This document shows positions 55,906-64,000 of a stretch of 64,000 nucleotides of DNA, piece by piece (the stretch's first letter is position 1; every line of letters begins with the position of its first letter). The notes under the pieces were generated by a model, which had not been told where the DNA came from, made no database searches, and saw only the letters and a program-made list of their open reading frames with translations. The translations under genes were made by a program, and so were the position numbers. Where the stretch lies: IMG/VR virus record IMGVR_UViG_3300025012_000027, positions 138,027 to 202,026 of that record; one strand, given 5' to 3'. The DNA is from a virus.

Positions 55906-57816
55906 TTAGAGTTGAATCTCAGTAAACGAAGCACCAGTACGGGTCGCGATGAAGTTCAAGCTAATGAATCTAATCGAACGAACGGGTTTGATAAAGATGT
56001 TTGCTCTCAATTCACCCGCATCAATTGTATCTGGAGTATTTACCGTGCTACCCATGTCGATATAGAAATCGGTGATGCCTTGACGACCTTGGATATCGCG
56101 CAACAATGGAGTAATCATTGCTTGGAACAGTCTACGAGTTAGATCGGTATTTTGTTCGAACAAGAAGAACTTGCTAGATGCTGCAATGGATTTTTCCAAT
56201 GTAATGAACAATCTACGAACGTTGATCGCATCAAACGCGCTAGGACGACGCAGTGTTGTCTTATCGCCAAACAACACAGTACCTTCACCTGGGAAAGCAA
56301 CAACTGGATTGATATTACGGCTAAACAATTCATCTCTAGCAGCTTTATCAGGATTGTATGCTAGACGAGTAACGTTCTTGATTTGTCCACGATTCAGACC
56401 AGCTGGAGAATACCAAGTAGCAGCCACGCTGTCGGTGTATGCACACAGTCCGGCAATATCTGCATTCAGAGGAATCCAACGGTAAACGTCGTTGTATTTG
56501 TCATATTGATACTTGAATCCAGTATCAGCCACACCGTAAGAAGAATCCAAGTTAACGGAATCATACCAGTCGATAATGTCTTGCATTGACTCAGAGGTGT
56601 TACCAATAATAGGAGCACCTGCATTGTTTGGCGAAATAAATGCCACAGCATCCATTCTATATGCAGCCACATTTTGCACCACATATCTAGACACGGTGTC
56701 AGATACTTGTCCAGTAACGATCAACGACACAGAAACAAGCTCAGTGTTCTTGAACAAGTCATATGCGAGCATGAGTTCGCCGTCGGTTGCGGAATCACCG
56801 TCGACACCGCCGATCAAAGTTCTCGACACGGGTTTTACTAATTCGACGAATGCGCCAGCAACTACTGCTTCACCAAAAGCGGTGCCGGTCAATCCAACAG
56901 CCGTTGTATCTGGATGATCCATCGACCAAACATAAGCACTGTTATTCAGGACAGTCTTGTAGTATCCAGAAGATCCATCAAATGCCAAGGCGTTGCTTGC
57001 TTTAGACACATTTGAAAACTTCTCCAATACAGAACCAGATTGCCCAGTAAATTTACCTGCGGCGTCAACGACTACCATATGTAGACCGTCGCCGGTTGCA
57101 CCAACAGCAAGTGCTTGATTGCTGTCTACAGGAGCGCCATTGAACAGAGCATAGTATTCCCACTTAGTAGTACCTGATAGACCTGTAGCGGTTGCTGCGT
57201 ATGTCCCGTCAACAGTAGCGTCAGTGTCCGAAGTAACAGCGGTTACTTGGAAAGCGGTCATTACAGTCGAAACAACTAAGAACACAAAAGACCCAACAGT
57301 CAACTCTTCCGTGAACAAGGTACCAGTACCCGTCAACGTGCTGCCGTCAAGACCAACTGCGATAGTACCTGTCAATGCTCGGCTATATGTAACCGCATCG
57401 GCCATCGACACTTTCAAAGAATTTCCTAGCACACCTGGATATTTTGCGGCAAACATACCAACAGCAGCTTCTCCAGCCGAATACGATGCGTTATAGACGT
57501 CTCGATTACCAATAGCAATGGCTGATCCGAGACTAACCGCATTTAGCTGTCCGGCAGTTGCTACTCGAACCATCTTCAAACTATTGGTATAGTCTAAAAA
57601 GTTCTTAGCAGAGTAGAACGATGCATATGTGTCGTTAGTCGGTTTGTTGAATCTAGAAACGAGTTGACTCTCGTTGGACACTAAAGTGATCTCATTAGTA
57701 GGGCCCCACACAAACTCCCCGGCAAATGCGCCAGTAGAAGTCGCTGTGGCAGTCGTACCAGTCGTCAAATCTGTTTCCTGGAAGTGCACTTCAGGACTTA
57801 GTAAATTGGAAGCCAT
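55906..57816 (-). CDS. 18: Tail sheath protein gp18
   Basis: 636 residues (T4 gp18 is 659). MASNLLSPEVHFQETDLTTG at the start, EFVWGPTNEITLVSNESQLV, the conserved APIIGNTSESMQDIIDWYDS region, GLNRGQIKNVTRLAYNPDKA near 490 and NVRRLFITLEKSIAASSKFF near 550 identify the contractile sheath. Residues 150-280 form a variable outer domain. AAAGGTTAACAT is the ribosome site. Confidence 0.95.
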   Translation of the reverse strand: MASNLLSPEVHFQETDLTTGTTATATSTGAFAGEFVWGPTNEITLVSNESQLVSRFNKPTNDTYASFYSAKNFLDYTNSLKMVRVATAGQLNAVSLGSAIAIGNRDVYNASYSAGEAAVGMFAAKYPGVLGNSLKVSMADAVTYSRALTGTIAVGLDGSTLTGTGTLFTEELTVGSFVFLVVSTVMTAFQVTAVTSDTDATVDGTYAATATGLSGTTKWEYYALFNGAPVDSNQALAVGATGDGLHMVVVDAAGKFTGQSGSVLEKFSNVSKASNALAFDGSSGYYKTVLNNSAYVWSMDHPDTTAVGLTGTAFGEAVVAGAFVELVKPVSRTLIGGVDGDSATDGELMLAYDLFKNTELVSVSLIVTGQVSDTVSRYVVQNVAAYRMDAVAFISPNNAGAPIIGNTSESMQDIIDWYDSVNLDSSYGVADTGFKYQYDKYNDVYRWIPLNADIAGLCAYTDSVAATWYSPAGLNRGQIKNVTRLAYNPDKAARDELFSRNINPVVAFPGEGTVLFGDKTTLRRPSAFDAINVRRLFITLEKSIAASSKFFLFEQNTDLTRRLFQAMITPLLRDIQGRQGITDFYIDMGSTVNTPDTIDAGELRANIFIKPVRSIRFISLNFIATRTGASFTEIQL

Positions 57817-57854
57817 ATGTTAACCTTTCTATGTTAAAGCATTCATGTTTAAAG

Positions 57855-57860
57855 TATTTA
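57855..57860 (-). promoter_or_regulatory. Late promoter for gene 18
   Basis: CTTAAATACTT on the minus strand, 39 bases before the ATG. It is one half of a divergent pair with the gene 17 promoter. Confidence 0.65.
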
Positions 57861-57885
57861 AGGAGAACAACATTCTACCGCAAAG

Positions 57886-57891
57886 TAAATA
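57886..57891 (+). promoter_or_regulatory. Late promoter for gene 17
   Basis: AGTAAATACTT on the plus strand, 28 bases before the ATG at 57919. Confidence 0.65.
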
Positions 57892-57918
57892 CTTGATATT
57901 GTCTATATACGGATCACC

Positions 57919-59553
57919 ATGATATTGAGATCGTTTCGCGGAAACAAAAACTTAAAGCGTGTCGGCGAACCGATAGAGTTCACAGAGTATCAAGCGAAAG
58001 AAATCGCGAAGTGTAGTCGAGACCCCATATACTTCCTGGAAACATACGGTAAAATCGTGTCACTAGATGATGGAATAGTACCGTTCAAGTTATACGGATA
58101 TCAAAAGAAAATCATTCGAGCGATCAAAGACAACCGCTTAGTATTAACTAAGATGTTCCGTCAATCTGGGAAAAGCACAACTGTCGCGGGGTTCATCGCA
58201 TGGTATTGTCTATTTAATAAAAACAAAAACTCGGTGGTCATGGCGAACAAGCTAAAGACCGCCAAAGAAATTTTCTCCAGAATTCAATTCATTCTCGAAA
58301 ACTGCCCGAAGTGGTTACAGCAGGGAGTCGTCGAGTGGAGCAAAACTGCCCTGTCGTTGGAGAATGGTTCAACCGTATCATGCGCGGCTACATCCGCATC
58401 GGCGGTTCGAGGGTCTTCGGTTAACCTATTAATGCTAGATGAGTTCGCGTTCCTGACACCAAACTTAGCGGAAGAATTCGTTGCATCCGTGTTCCCAACA
58501 ATTTCATCATCCGAACAATCGAAGATGATCATCGTCTCGACCCCCAAGGGGATGAACCATTACTGGAAATTGTGGGTAGAAGCAGAGCAGGGATTGAATG
58601 GGTTTGTCACGATCGAGACTCATTGGAAAGAACACCCAAGAAGAACTCAGAAATGGGCGGATGAACAACGGTCAATATTAGGCGAAATAAAATTCAACCA
58701 GGAGATCGAAGTTGCCTTCGTTGGGAGTTCTGCCACTTTGATAAACGGCGCCAAACTAAGTGCTCTCCCAACAAAAACTCCATTAGATCGACCAGACAAC
58801 ACCGACCAATGCATTACACAGTATGCTGCTCCTATAGAAGGGCATTCATATGTAATGACCGTCGACACATCTAGAGGAGCTGACCTAGACTACTCGGCGT
58901 TTGCTGTCATCGATATATCAACAGTTCCATACTCATTGGCATGCACATATAGAAACAATGCTGTTAGCACATTAGTGTATCCAGAAATCGTATATAAGAT
59001 GGCGTCAATATACAACCAAGCGTTCGTTCTAATCGAAACGAATGATCTAGGACAGCAAGTTGCTGACATTTTATTCTATGATCTAGAATATGAAAACGTG
59101 TATATGAGCCGCCAAGAAGCCATTAAAGAAGGTGGTGATGGTAAGACGAAACCTGGCTTTAGAACCAGCAAGAAAACAAAGGCTATTGGATGTGATATGC
59201 TGAAAGGGTTGGTTGAAAATGATCAACTCGAAATTAACGATTCATACACTATATCAGAGCTAACAACATTTATACGAATAGGAGCTTCGTATAAGGCTGA
59301 TGTTGGCAAACATGACGATATGGTAATGTGCTTGGTCATGTTCGGATACTTGACCAGCCAACCAGTGTTTCAAGAACTGTTTGACTTCTCGTTGAGAAAT
59401 AAACTATTTGCGAGACAGATTAAAGAGGTAGATGATCAATCATTACCTCTAGGATTCTTTGAACGCGGTGAAGTTAATCAACCAGCTGCCCAGTCTGGAA
59501 TTACTTTCTGGGAAGAAAATACCGACGAACTTTGGGAAGCATTATTCAGGTAA
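57919..59553 (+). CDS. 17: Large terminase subunit gp17
   Basis: 544 residues (T4 gp17 is 610). Packaging ATPase: Walker A FRQSGKST near residue 83, Walker B LLMLDEFAF near 175, coupling motif VSTPKG near 205. Nuclease domain: TVDTSRGADLDYSAF near 315 (first acidic residue), IETNDLGQQVAD near 373 and the final DVGKHDDMVMCLVM near 465. It cuts concatemers and drives DNA into the head. It is on the plus strand, unlike gene 16 and most structural genes. Confidence 0.95.
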   Translation: MILRSFRGNKNLKRVGEPIEFTEYQAKEIAKCSRDPIYFLETYGKIVSLDDGIVPFKLYGYQKKIIRAIKDNRLVLTKMFRQSGKSTTVAGFIAWYCLFNKNKNSVVMANKLKTAKEIFSRIQFILENCPKWLQQGVVEWSKTALSLENGSTVSCAATSASAVRGSSVNLLMLDEFAFLTPNLAEEFVASVFPTISSSEQSKMIIVSTPKGMNHYWKLWVEAEQGLNGFVTIETHWKEHPRRTQKWADEQRSILGEIKFNQEIEVAFVGSSATLINGAKLSALPTKTPLDRPDNTDQCITQYAAPIEGHSYVMTVDTSRGADLDYSAFAVIDISTVPYSLACTYRNNAVSTLVYPEIVYKMASIYNQAFVLIETNDLGQQVADILFYDLEYENVYMSRQEAIKEGGDGKTKPGFRTSKKTKAIGCDMLKGLVENDQLEINDSYTISELTTFIRIGASYKADVGKHDDMVMCLVMFGYLTSQPVFQELFDFSLRNKLFARQIKEVDDQSLPLGFFERGEVNQPAAQSGITFWEENTDELWEALFR

Positions 59554-59557
59554 TGCG

Positions 59558-59887
59558 TTATCTCGTATCTGCAGGCAATATCATATGCAACCTACTCACT
59601 TCGGATGTAAGTTGTCTAACTTGCGTATTAAGCAATTGATTCTCGTGCTGTAACTCAGTCAATTGTTTGTTAAGAGACACTATCTGACCTTGCAGATGAG
59701 TTATCTCAATCATCAACTTCGTATTTTGCTCGCTCATGCGCAATACTTCAGTGTGCAGTAACTTAACCACATCACTCGAAGCGCCCGTCTCACGCCAGCC
59801 TTTTATGTATTTCTGAATGCTATATGCTACACCAAATAACCCAACGGTTACATAGCTAGCCCATTCTGCGACCTCTGAATTCTGCAT
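59558..59887 (-). CDS. Membrane-anchored coiled-coil protein
   Basis: 109 residues. One N-terminal transmembrane segment (WASYVTVGLFGVAYSIQ) and a long coiled coil at 55-100 (MIEITHLQGQIVSLNKQLTE). This topology fits an inner-membrane spanin or lysis-timing protein, but no outer-membrane partner is evident. Its ATG overlaps the stop of the upstream membrane protein by one base (TAATG). Confidence 0.6.
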   Translation of the reverse strand: MQNSEVAEWASYVTVGLFGVAYSIQKYIKGWRETGASSDVVKLLHTEVLRMSEQNTKLMIEITHLQGQIVSLNKQLTELQHENQLLNTQVRQLTSEVSRLHMILPADTR

Positions 59888-60342
59888 TATAGTGTTCCTT
59901 TACCCGTAGCAGACCAGATTTGTTTGTGTATGTGTGATTTGAACATGTCGTCTACAAATAACCACACGGACGATATAATTGGTACGATTAACATATATTC
60001 TATTGGAAAAGATGTAGGAGTGTCTGATACTACAAAGCTAATAAAAATATACGACCACACCCACATACCCAACAAGTCGATACTTAAAAGAACCGACTTG
60101 GATGATCTTACAAAGCTGACGACGTGCATCGATATCCCATATACAATATATAATACCGCCCACATGGGATATGGCATCAATGCTGATAAGTAGTGATAGT
60201 TACCATCTGTTGATGAACTTTGATAAAATCCATACCCCAGAGTTAATGCCAACCAACTCAACACAATGCGCATTGATGTTATATCTTTGTATAAGAAATT
60301 TAACACCGCCTGCAAGATTCGATCAAAGAACATATGATGCAT
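59887..60342 (-). CDS. Multi-pass membrane protein (holin-like)
   Basis: 151 residues from ATG 60342. Four hydrophobic segments are seen (VLSWLALTLGYGF, PMWAVLYIVYGISMHVV, SIDLLGMWVWSYIFISFVV, MLIVPIISSVWLFV). A start at 60405 would lie inside the terminator hairpin and is rejected. Paired with the coiled-coil membrane protein, it could form a lysis or membrane module. Confidence 0.55.
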   Translation of the reverse strand: MHHMFFDRILQAVLNFLYKDITSMRIVLSWLALTLGYGFYQSSSTDGNYHYLSALMPYPMWAVLYIVYGISMHVVSFVRSSKSVLLSIDLLGMWVWSYIFISFVVSDTPTSFPIEYMLIVPIISSVWLFVDDMFKSHIHKQIWSATGKGTL

Positions 60343-60375
60343 TATTTTAATAGTTATAGTATCATATAGGTAAGA

Positions 60376-60412
60376 TGGGCCTCTATACGTTATAGGGAGG
60401 CCCATCTTAGTT
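60376..60412 (-). terminator. Hairpin terminator
   Basis: AAGATGGGCCT and AGGCCCATCTT form an 11-bp stem right after the stop of the 60411-61148 gene. Confidence 0.75.
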
Positions 60413-61148
60413 ACGCAGTGACCGGTAATGTAGTTGTCAGATCTTCTGCACCAATTGCTAGAACCGCAGCAGTTCCTGGAGCGTCGAGTTCAACAATAGT
60501 ACCAGCATTCAGAGCAATAGACTGAGCTAAAATAGCTAACGTGTCTGGTGCTGCAGGTGCGGTAAAAGTAAACACCATAGAATTGTCAACTCCAGCCAAT
60601 TCGCTGAATGTAGCGGTGACCTCTATCGCGGTGCCTAGCGTGGCTGTAAACTCGGCATCAATACCGTCACCTGTAATTACAACCGATGCTGTGCGATAAC
60701 CGCTGCCAGGAGCGACTAATGTTACTGCCAATACGCCATCAGTGATAACAACAGATGCTGTAGCACCAAATCCATCACCGACAATTGCGGCTGTTGCTTC
60801 AGTGTATCCAGTACCACCATCAACTAACACAATGCTGTCGATAGGTGCGCCACCAGTTAAAACGATCGAAGGAACTCCAGTCACTGCAAGAGGCTCATCG
60901 AAATCAACATACAGAGTACCAACGGCACTAGCTGCTATAGTAGATTCCAGCCATCTAACAGCAGTTACGGCTGCTGCGCCTAACTTCCCGCTCAAATTAG
61001 CGATAGAAACCAAAGTTTCAACAATGCCGCTTGGGTGTTTATATGCCCAGCCACTTTTCGTAGCAATGGTGTTTTCTTTTTGTGCATCTGTTAGCCAGTT
61101 AGGCTTAACCGTATTAGTTGGGCTAATTCCCCAAAGTGCTTGTCCCAT
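60411..61148 (-). CDS. Virion structural protein with adhesin-like repeats
   Basis: 245 residues. MGQALWGISPTNTVKPNWLT then ATKSGWAYKH is the N-terminus of a structural protein seen in T4-like phages. Residues 100-165 hold two beta repeats of the type VLVDGGTGYTEATAAIVGDG, common in fibre- or decoration-type proteins. Late promoter and GAAAGGAACTTA site support late, virion-linked expression. Head decoration or fibre role is likely but unproven. Confidence 0.6.
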   Translation of the reverse strand: MGQALWGISPTNTVKPNWLTDAQKENTIATKSGWAYKHPSGIVETLVSIANLSGKLGAAAVTAVRWLESTIAASAVGTLYVDFDEPLAVTGVPSIVLTGGAPIDSIVLVDGGTGYTEATAAIVGDGFGATASVVITDGVLAVTLVAPGSGYRTASVVITGDGIDAEFTATLGTAIEVTATFSELAGVDNSMVFTFTAPAAPDTLAILAQSIALNAGTIVELDAPGTAAVLAIGAEDLTTTLPVTA

Positions 61149-61180
61149 TTAAGTTCCTTTCGATGTAGACGTTCTAATTA

Positions 61181-61186
61181 TATTTA
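61181..61186 (-). promoter_or_regulatory. Late promoter
   Basis: CGCTTAAATATAA on the minus strand, 33 bases before ATG 61148. Confidence 0.65.
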
Positions 61187-61194
61187 AGCGTGTG

Positions 61195-63057
61195 CTAGTC
61201 TACCTTCCACCCACGCGCGTTTGTTTTAGCCGTTAATCGAACAATCGGATCATCATGATTCGATAATGAGCTAAGTTGATTTCGGGATATTGATGGATTC
61301 TTCGCAACTTCTTTAGCTATAGCCACATTATCGGTACTCAACAATCTGTCGAAATGGTGATGTTTCAAAGATGTATTCCTTGATATCGTGCTCAGTGTAT
61401 TTACATCTGCTGATCGAAGCAGTGAATCTATGTGCGGTTCTTCCAAATCCGTTCGTTCTGCTAACCTAGCGGTTACTTCTGGATGTTCGGATGCGGCTAA
61501 TATAGATTTAGTATCATGATCAAGAGTGTCTCTTTTAGCTAGACCAACTTTTAGCGCGGTATCACCCCCAGCTCTTGCTTGAGATATCCAGTGAGATGGT
61601 GTCTTTGGATTCATCATAGAAGCTTCTCGAACGATAGATGTTGGATCTGTTTGTAGTCGTTCTCTATCATGTTCATTAATACTAGGGTGTTTGGCAGCAG
61701 CAGCCCTAACTGTTGGGTTTGGGTCTGTTGATGCTCGACTCAATACATCACTGTCAGATTTTGGGTTAAGAGCAACGCCAACTCTATCAGCACTATTGAG
61801 ATTATCCCAATCGCTCGAGGATTCTCGGTGGTGAATCTTCGCCGACCAAACACGATACAAGTCGTTCCCACCCGCATGATACGTTGGTTCGGGATGAATG
61901 ACGAATGTATGGTCTCTATCCAATAGATATTCATGTTCTTTGGGGTGCGAGCTCATAGGTTTAATATATGCACCATGCGGGTATCCGCCTGGGATATCAA
62001 CTTTCATAACATCACGGACTCGCCTAGATACACCCGGGGTGTTTTTAGAACTACCAAACCCCTCAGCAGTTAACATATCTAAGCTAGTGCTCACGAATGA
62101 AGGCGATCTCATAATAATATGACCATCTTCATTCCGCTCTCGTATCTTATGAGGATCGGTGGAATAGTGCATACCAGAATACACGGTAAAGTCTTTGTGA
62201 TGTGTTGGATGTGGAATTAGTGATATATGCTTCGAAATATTATCACCTAATTCGTCGAGAGTTTTCGCGTCTGTGAGAGCATGTTCTGGACTTATTATAC
62301 CGGCCAGGTGTGTATTCAAAGCAGTTGAGCTTTTAGAATACTTGGATACATGTTCATTTGGATAGTTTTTATAATGCTCTTCAAGTGATACATCTGTATT
62401 TGCCCAAGATTTATGCTCTCTCGATTTCGAGTTCATGAGCTTTTGAAGAGCTATATCATTAGTTCGTGTTCCGAGATATCTAAGACCTTCGGTTGGGTGT
62501 GCTTCAAATGACGGGCCAGCTTCATGTGTTACGATACGCAAGTTATTGAATTCCAAAGTCTTGGGCATCGCGTTAACCTCCGCTTCAGTATAACTTGATT
62601 GATCTTGATCAGTTATTTTTGGCTTGACTACGGCATGCTTATCAAGCAAAGGTATCCATTTGTGCTTCAAGTATGATGTATTCTCAGCAGATTCTCCATA
62701 TCGAGATTTTACCATCACATCTAGAATATGGTGTATTTTGTTCGCAGATGGAACACCTTTCTTCAGCAAGTCGTGAATATAGTTGTCTTCTGCGTTATGC
62801 TTTGTGCCGATTTTCAAGTAAGGCTTCACATATTTGTGCAAAGCAGCTAAGTCTTCGTGATAGTTATCTCCGTTGATAGCATACTTTATATTTCGATCAT
62901 TGTCAGCTTTATCATCAGCATCATATTCGGAAAAAGCTTCTTGAACGATCTGTTTAGTGATGACGCTGGGAGTCTTTGGTCGGCCAATACCGAAAAGAAC
63001 AGGCGTTATCTCTGATAATCTATCGTTGATTTCGTTTGAGGGGATTGTCTTATACAT
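61195..63057 (-). CDS. ADP-ribosyltransferase-fold/repeat fusion protein
   Basis: 620 residues. The N-terminal 130 residues resemble other phage internal proteins. Residues 200-420 form an ART-like domain: HKDFTVYSGMHYSTD, SPSFVSTSLDML (STS motif) and HPKEHEYLLDRDHTF (E-x-E). The first-motif arginine is replaced by Ser. Residues 430-615 hold degenerate LRV/HEAT-like repeats (SRASTDPNPTVRAAAAKHPS, LSNHDDPIVRLTAKT) related in style to the stand-alone repeat proteins. It has a late promoter, consistent with a packaged effector. Confidence 0.65.
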   Translation of the reverse strand: MYKTIPSNEINDRLSEITPVLFGIGRPKTPSVITKQIVQEAFSEYDADDKADNDRNIKYAINGDNYHEDLAALHKYVKPYLKIGTKHNAEDNYIHDLLKKGVPSANKIHHILDVMVKSRYGESAENTSYLKHKWIPLLDKHAVVKPKITDQDQSSYTEAEVNAMPKTLEFNNLRIVTHEAGPSFEAHPTEGLRYLGTRTNDIALQKLMNSKSREHKSWANTDVSLEEHYKNYPNEHVSKYSKSSTALNTHLAGIISPEHALTDAKTLDELGDNISKHISLIPHPTHHKDFTVYSGMHYSTDPHKIRERNEDGHIIMRSPSFVSTSLDMLTAEGFGSSKNTPGVSRRVRDVMKVDIPGGYPHGAYIKPMSSHPKEHEYLLDRDHTFVIHPEPTYHAGGNDLYRVWSAKIHHRESSSDWDNLNSADRVGVALNPKSDSDVLSRASTDPNPTVRAAAAKHPSINEHDRERLQTDPTSIVREASMMNPKTPSHWISQARAGGDTALKVGLAKRDTLDHDTKSILAASEHPEVTARLAERTDLEEPHIDSLLRSADVNTLSTISRNTSLKHHHFDRLLSTDNVAIAKEVAKNPSISRNQLSSLSNHDDPIVRLTAKTNARGWKVD

Positions 63058-63067
63058 AAGGAAGAGT

Positions 63068-63073
63068 TAAATA
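63068..63073 (+). promoter_or_regulatory. Late promoter for gene 14
   Basis: GTTAAATATAAC on the plus strand, 31 bases before the ATG at 63104. Confidence 0.6.
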
Positions 63074-63091
63074 TAACATTACGTCTATTAG

Positions 63092-63097
63092 TATTTA
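63092..63097 (-). promoter_or_regulatory. Late promoter for the ART fusion gene
   Basis: AGTTAAATACTAA on the minus strand, 35 bases before ATG 63057. It overlaps the leader of gene 14, forming a compact divergent pair. Confidence 0.6.
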
Positions 63098-63103
63098 ACT
63101 ATC

Positions 63104-64000
63104 ATGCCATTAAACAATCTCTTCCCGATCGGATCATATTCGGAACAGTCTTTGACCGAAAACTTGATCATCGAATCAATCCGACAACACGGACGAGAAT
63201 TTTACTACATTCCTAGAACTCTTGTCGCTCCAGATGCTATTTTCGGCGAAGATAGTCTGTCTAAGTTCAAGAATAGCTATATGATCGAAGCATATATCGA
63301 CAACGTTGAGGAATGGGGTGGTAGTGGAGGATTCATCAGTAAGTTTGGATATACTATCGAAGATCAAGGACAATTGACTATAGCAAGACGTAGATGGGAA
63401 CAGTTGGTCGGTAGATATGGGCAAAGTGTAATCCCAGACAGACCTGCTGAAGGAGATTTGTTATATTTTCCAATGGCCAAAAGTCTATTTGAGATAAAGT
63501 ATGTGGAACATCAAAATCCGTTCTATCAACTAGGAAAACTATATGTGTTCAAACTAAAAGTAGAACTCTTCCAGTACTCATCGGAAAGAATCGAAACAGA
63601 TATAGATGAAATCAATAAGATTGCATTGGATATGACATTCGATGTATTGAATGATCCAACACAGGAAGTAGTTCCAAACATGCGAGATTTTTACTCAAAC
63701 TCCGAATTGAGAACGGAATCATTAGATGTACTAGACTTCAGTGAAGATAATCCTTTTGGAGATTCTTCAACAAGTCCTTATTCAGCCCCGTTTGCGTTAG
63801 ATCATATAATCATTAGTTACACACACGATTCAGCTGAGAATTTAAACTCACACACTCGTATCATGTCGTCATACTTTGATGGATTATTTGTGGGAAATGG
63901 TTATTCATCTAATATCATGAATATCATGAAATGGGGTGGAAACGGTACTTCAGCAGAATATGTATACATCGATGTATCATTATTGAAAGAAACATTCCCA
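63104..64000 (+). CDS. 14: Neck protein gp14 (3' end outside window)
   Basis: 299 codons visible, longer than T4 gp14 (256) even though incomplete. SLTENLIIESIRQHGREFYY, IPRTLVAPDAIFGEDSLSKF, FISKFGYTIEDQGQLTIARR, EGDLLYFPMAKSLFEIKYVE and NPFYQLGKLYVFK match gp14 point for point. It forms the neck with gp13. On the plus strand. Confidence 0.93.
   Translation, partial: MPLNNLFPIGSYSEQSLTENLIIESIRQHGREFYYIPRTLVAPDAIFGEDSLSKFKNSYMIEAYIDNVEEWGGSGGFISKFGYTIEDQGQLTIARRRWEQLVGRYGQSVIPDRPAEGDLLYFPMAKSLFEIKYVEHQNPFYQLGKLYVFKLKVELFQYSSERIETDIDEINKIALDMTFDVLNDPTQEVVPNMRDFYSNSELRTESLDVLDFSEDNPFGDSSTSPYSAPFALDHIIISYTHDSAENLNSHTRIMSSYFDGLFVGNGYSSNIMNIMKWGGNGTSAEYVYIDVSLLKETFP

Noticed and set aside
60343-60405. 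Longer start for the holin-like protein
   Set aside because: The added segment lies in the terminator hairpin of the upstream gene.
1-64000. CRISPR array, integrase or attachment site
   Set aside because: No regular repeat-spacer pattern, no integrase or recombinase gene and no tRNA-end duplication was seen. The 78-bp repeats are coding.

Overview
This window is most of the genome of a tailed, T4-superfamily myovirus. The T4 core is easy to read: DNA polymerase (43), sliding clamp (45), clamp loaders (44, 62), RegA, primase (61), UvsW, UvsY, RNase H, ligase (30), portal (20), prohead core and protease (67, 22, 21), major capsid (23), sheath (18), tube (19), both terminase subunits (16, 17), neck proteins (13, 14) and baseplate hub proteins (26, probably 51, 29 and 54). 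The sequence is AT-rich and densely packed, and almost everything runs on the minus strand. The plus strand holds only five genes: a homing-type nuclease, a lytic transglycosylase, gene 17, gene 14 and nothing else of note. The host is probably a betaproteobacterium. The phage omega subunit resembles betaproteobacterial RpoZ, and the tmRNA has the circularly permuted two-piece layout known from alphaproteobacteria, cyanobacteria and some betaproteobacteria. Host assignment is inference.

Layout. 1-13.2 kb: a kinase-like internal protein, a GIY-YIG nuclease, neck protein 13, RNase H, a nucleotidase, a lytic transglycosylase, a repeat protein, a DsbA-like protein, an AAA ATPase, DNA ligase, small early genes, a phosphoesterase, a thermonuclease and two small membrane proteins. 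12.3-28.5 kb: the RNA and translation region, with a permuted tmRNA, an RNA polymerase omega subunit, a Thg1-like 3'-5' polymerase, a short RF1-like release factor interrupted by an in-frame UGA, class II ribonucleotide reductase, an RNase-H-fold YkuK-like protein, a NADAR protein, about 30 tRNA or tRNA-like genes that together cover all 20 amino acids, and about 1 kb of structured non-coding RNA. 28.6-34.7 kb: repeat proteins, baseplate hub genes and the small terminase. 34.7-47.7 kb: replication and recombination genes, a small heat-shock protein, an ADP-ribosyltransferase, a cell-wall hydrolase and a 2H phosphoesterase. 47.7-64 kb: an HNH endonuclease, then head and tail genes, large terminase, a membrane-protein pair and an ADP-ribosyltransferase/repeat fusion, ending inside neck gene 14.

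Two promoter classes are visible. Early-type promoters look like host sigma-70 sites (TTGACx-16/18-TATAAT) and precede ligase, omega, small early genes and the RNA cluster. Virion genes are preceded by a shortened T4-type late motif, TAAATA, usually 25-50 bases before the start codon. Taken together, the tRNAs, tmRNA, release factor, Thg1-like enzyme and omega subunit suggest a phage that brings its own decoding and ribosome-rescue toolkit and may also adjust the host polymerase. All assignments come from reading the sequence alone; no database or covariance search was run.
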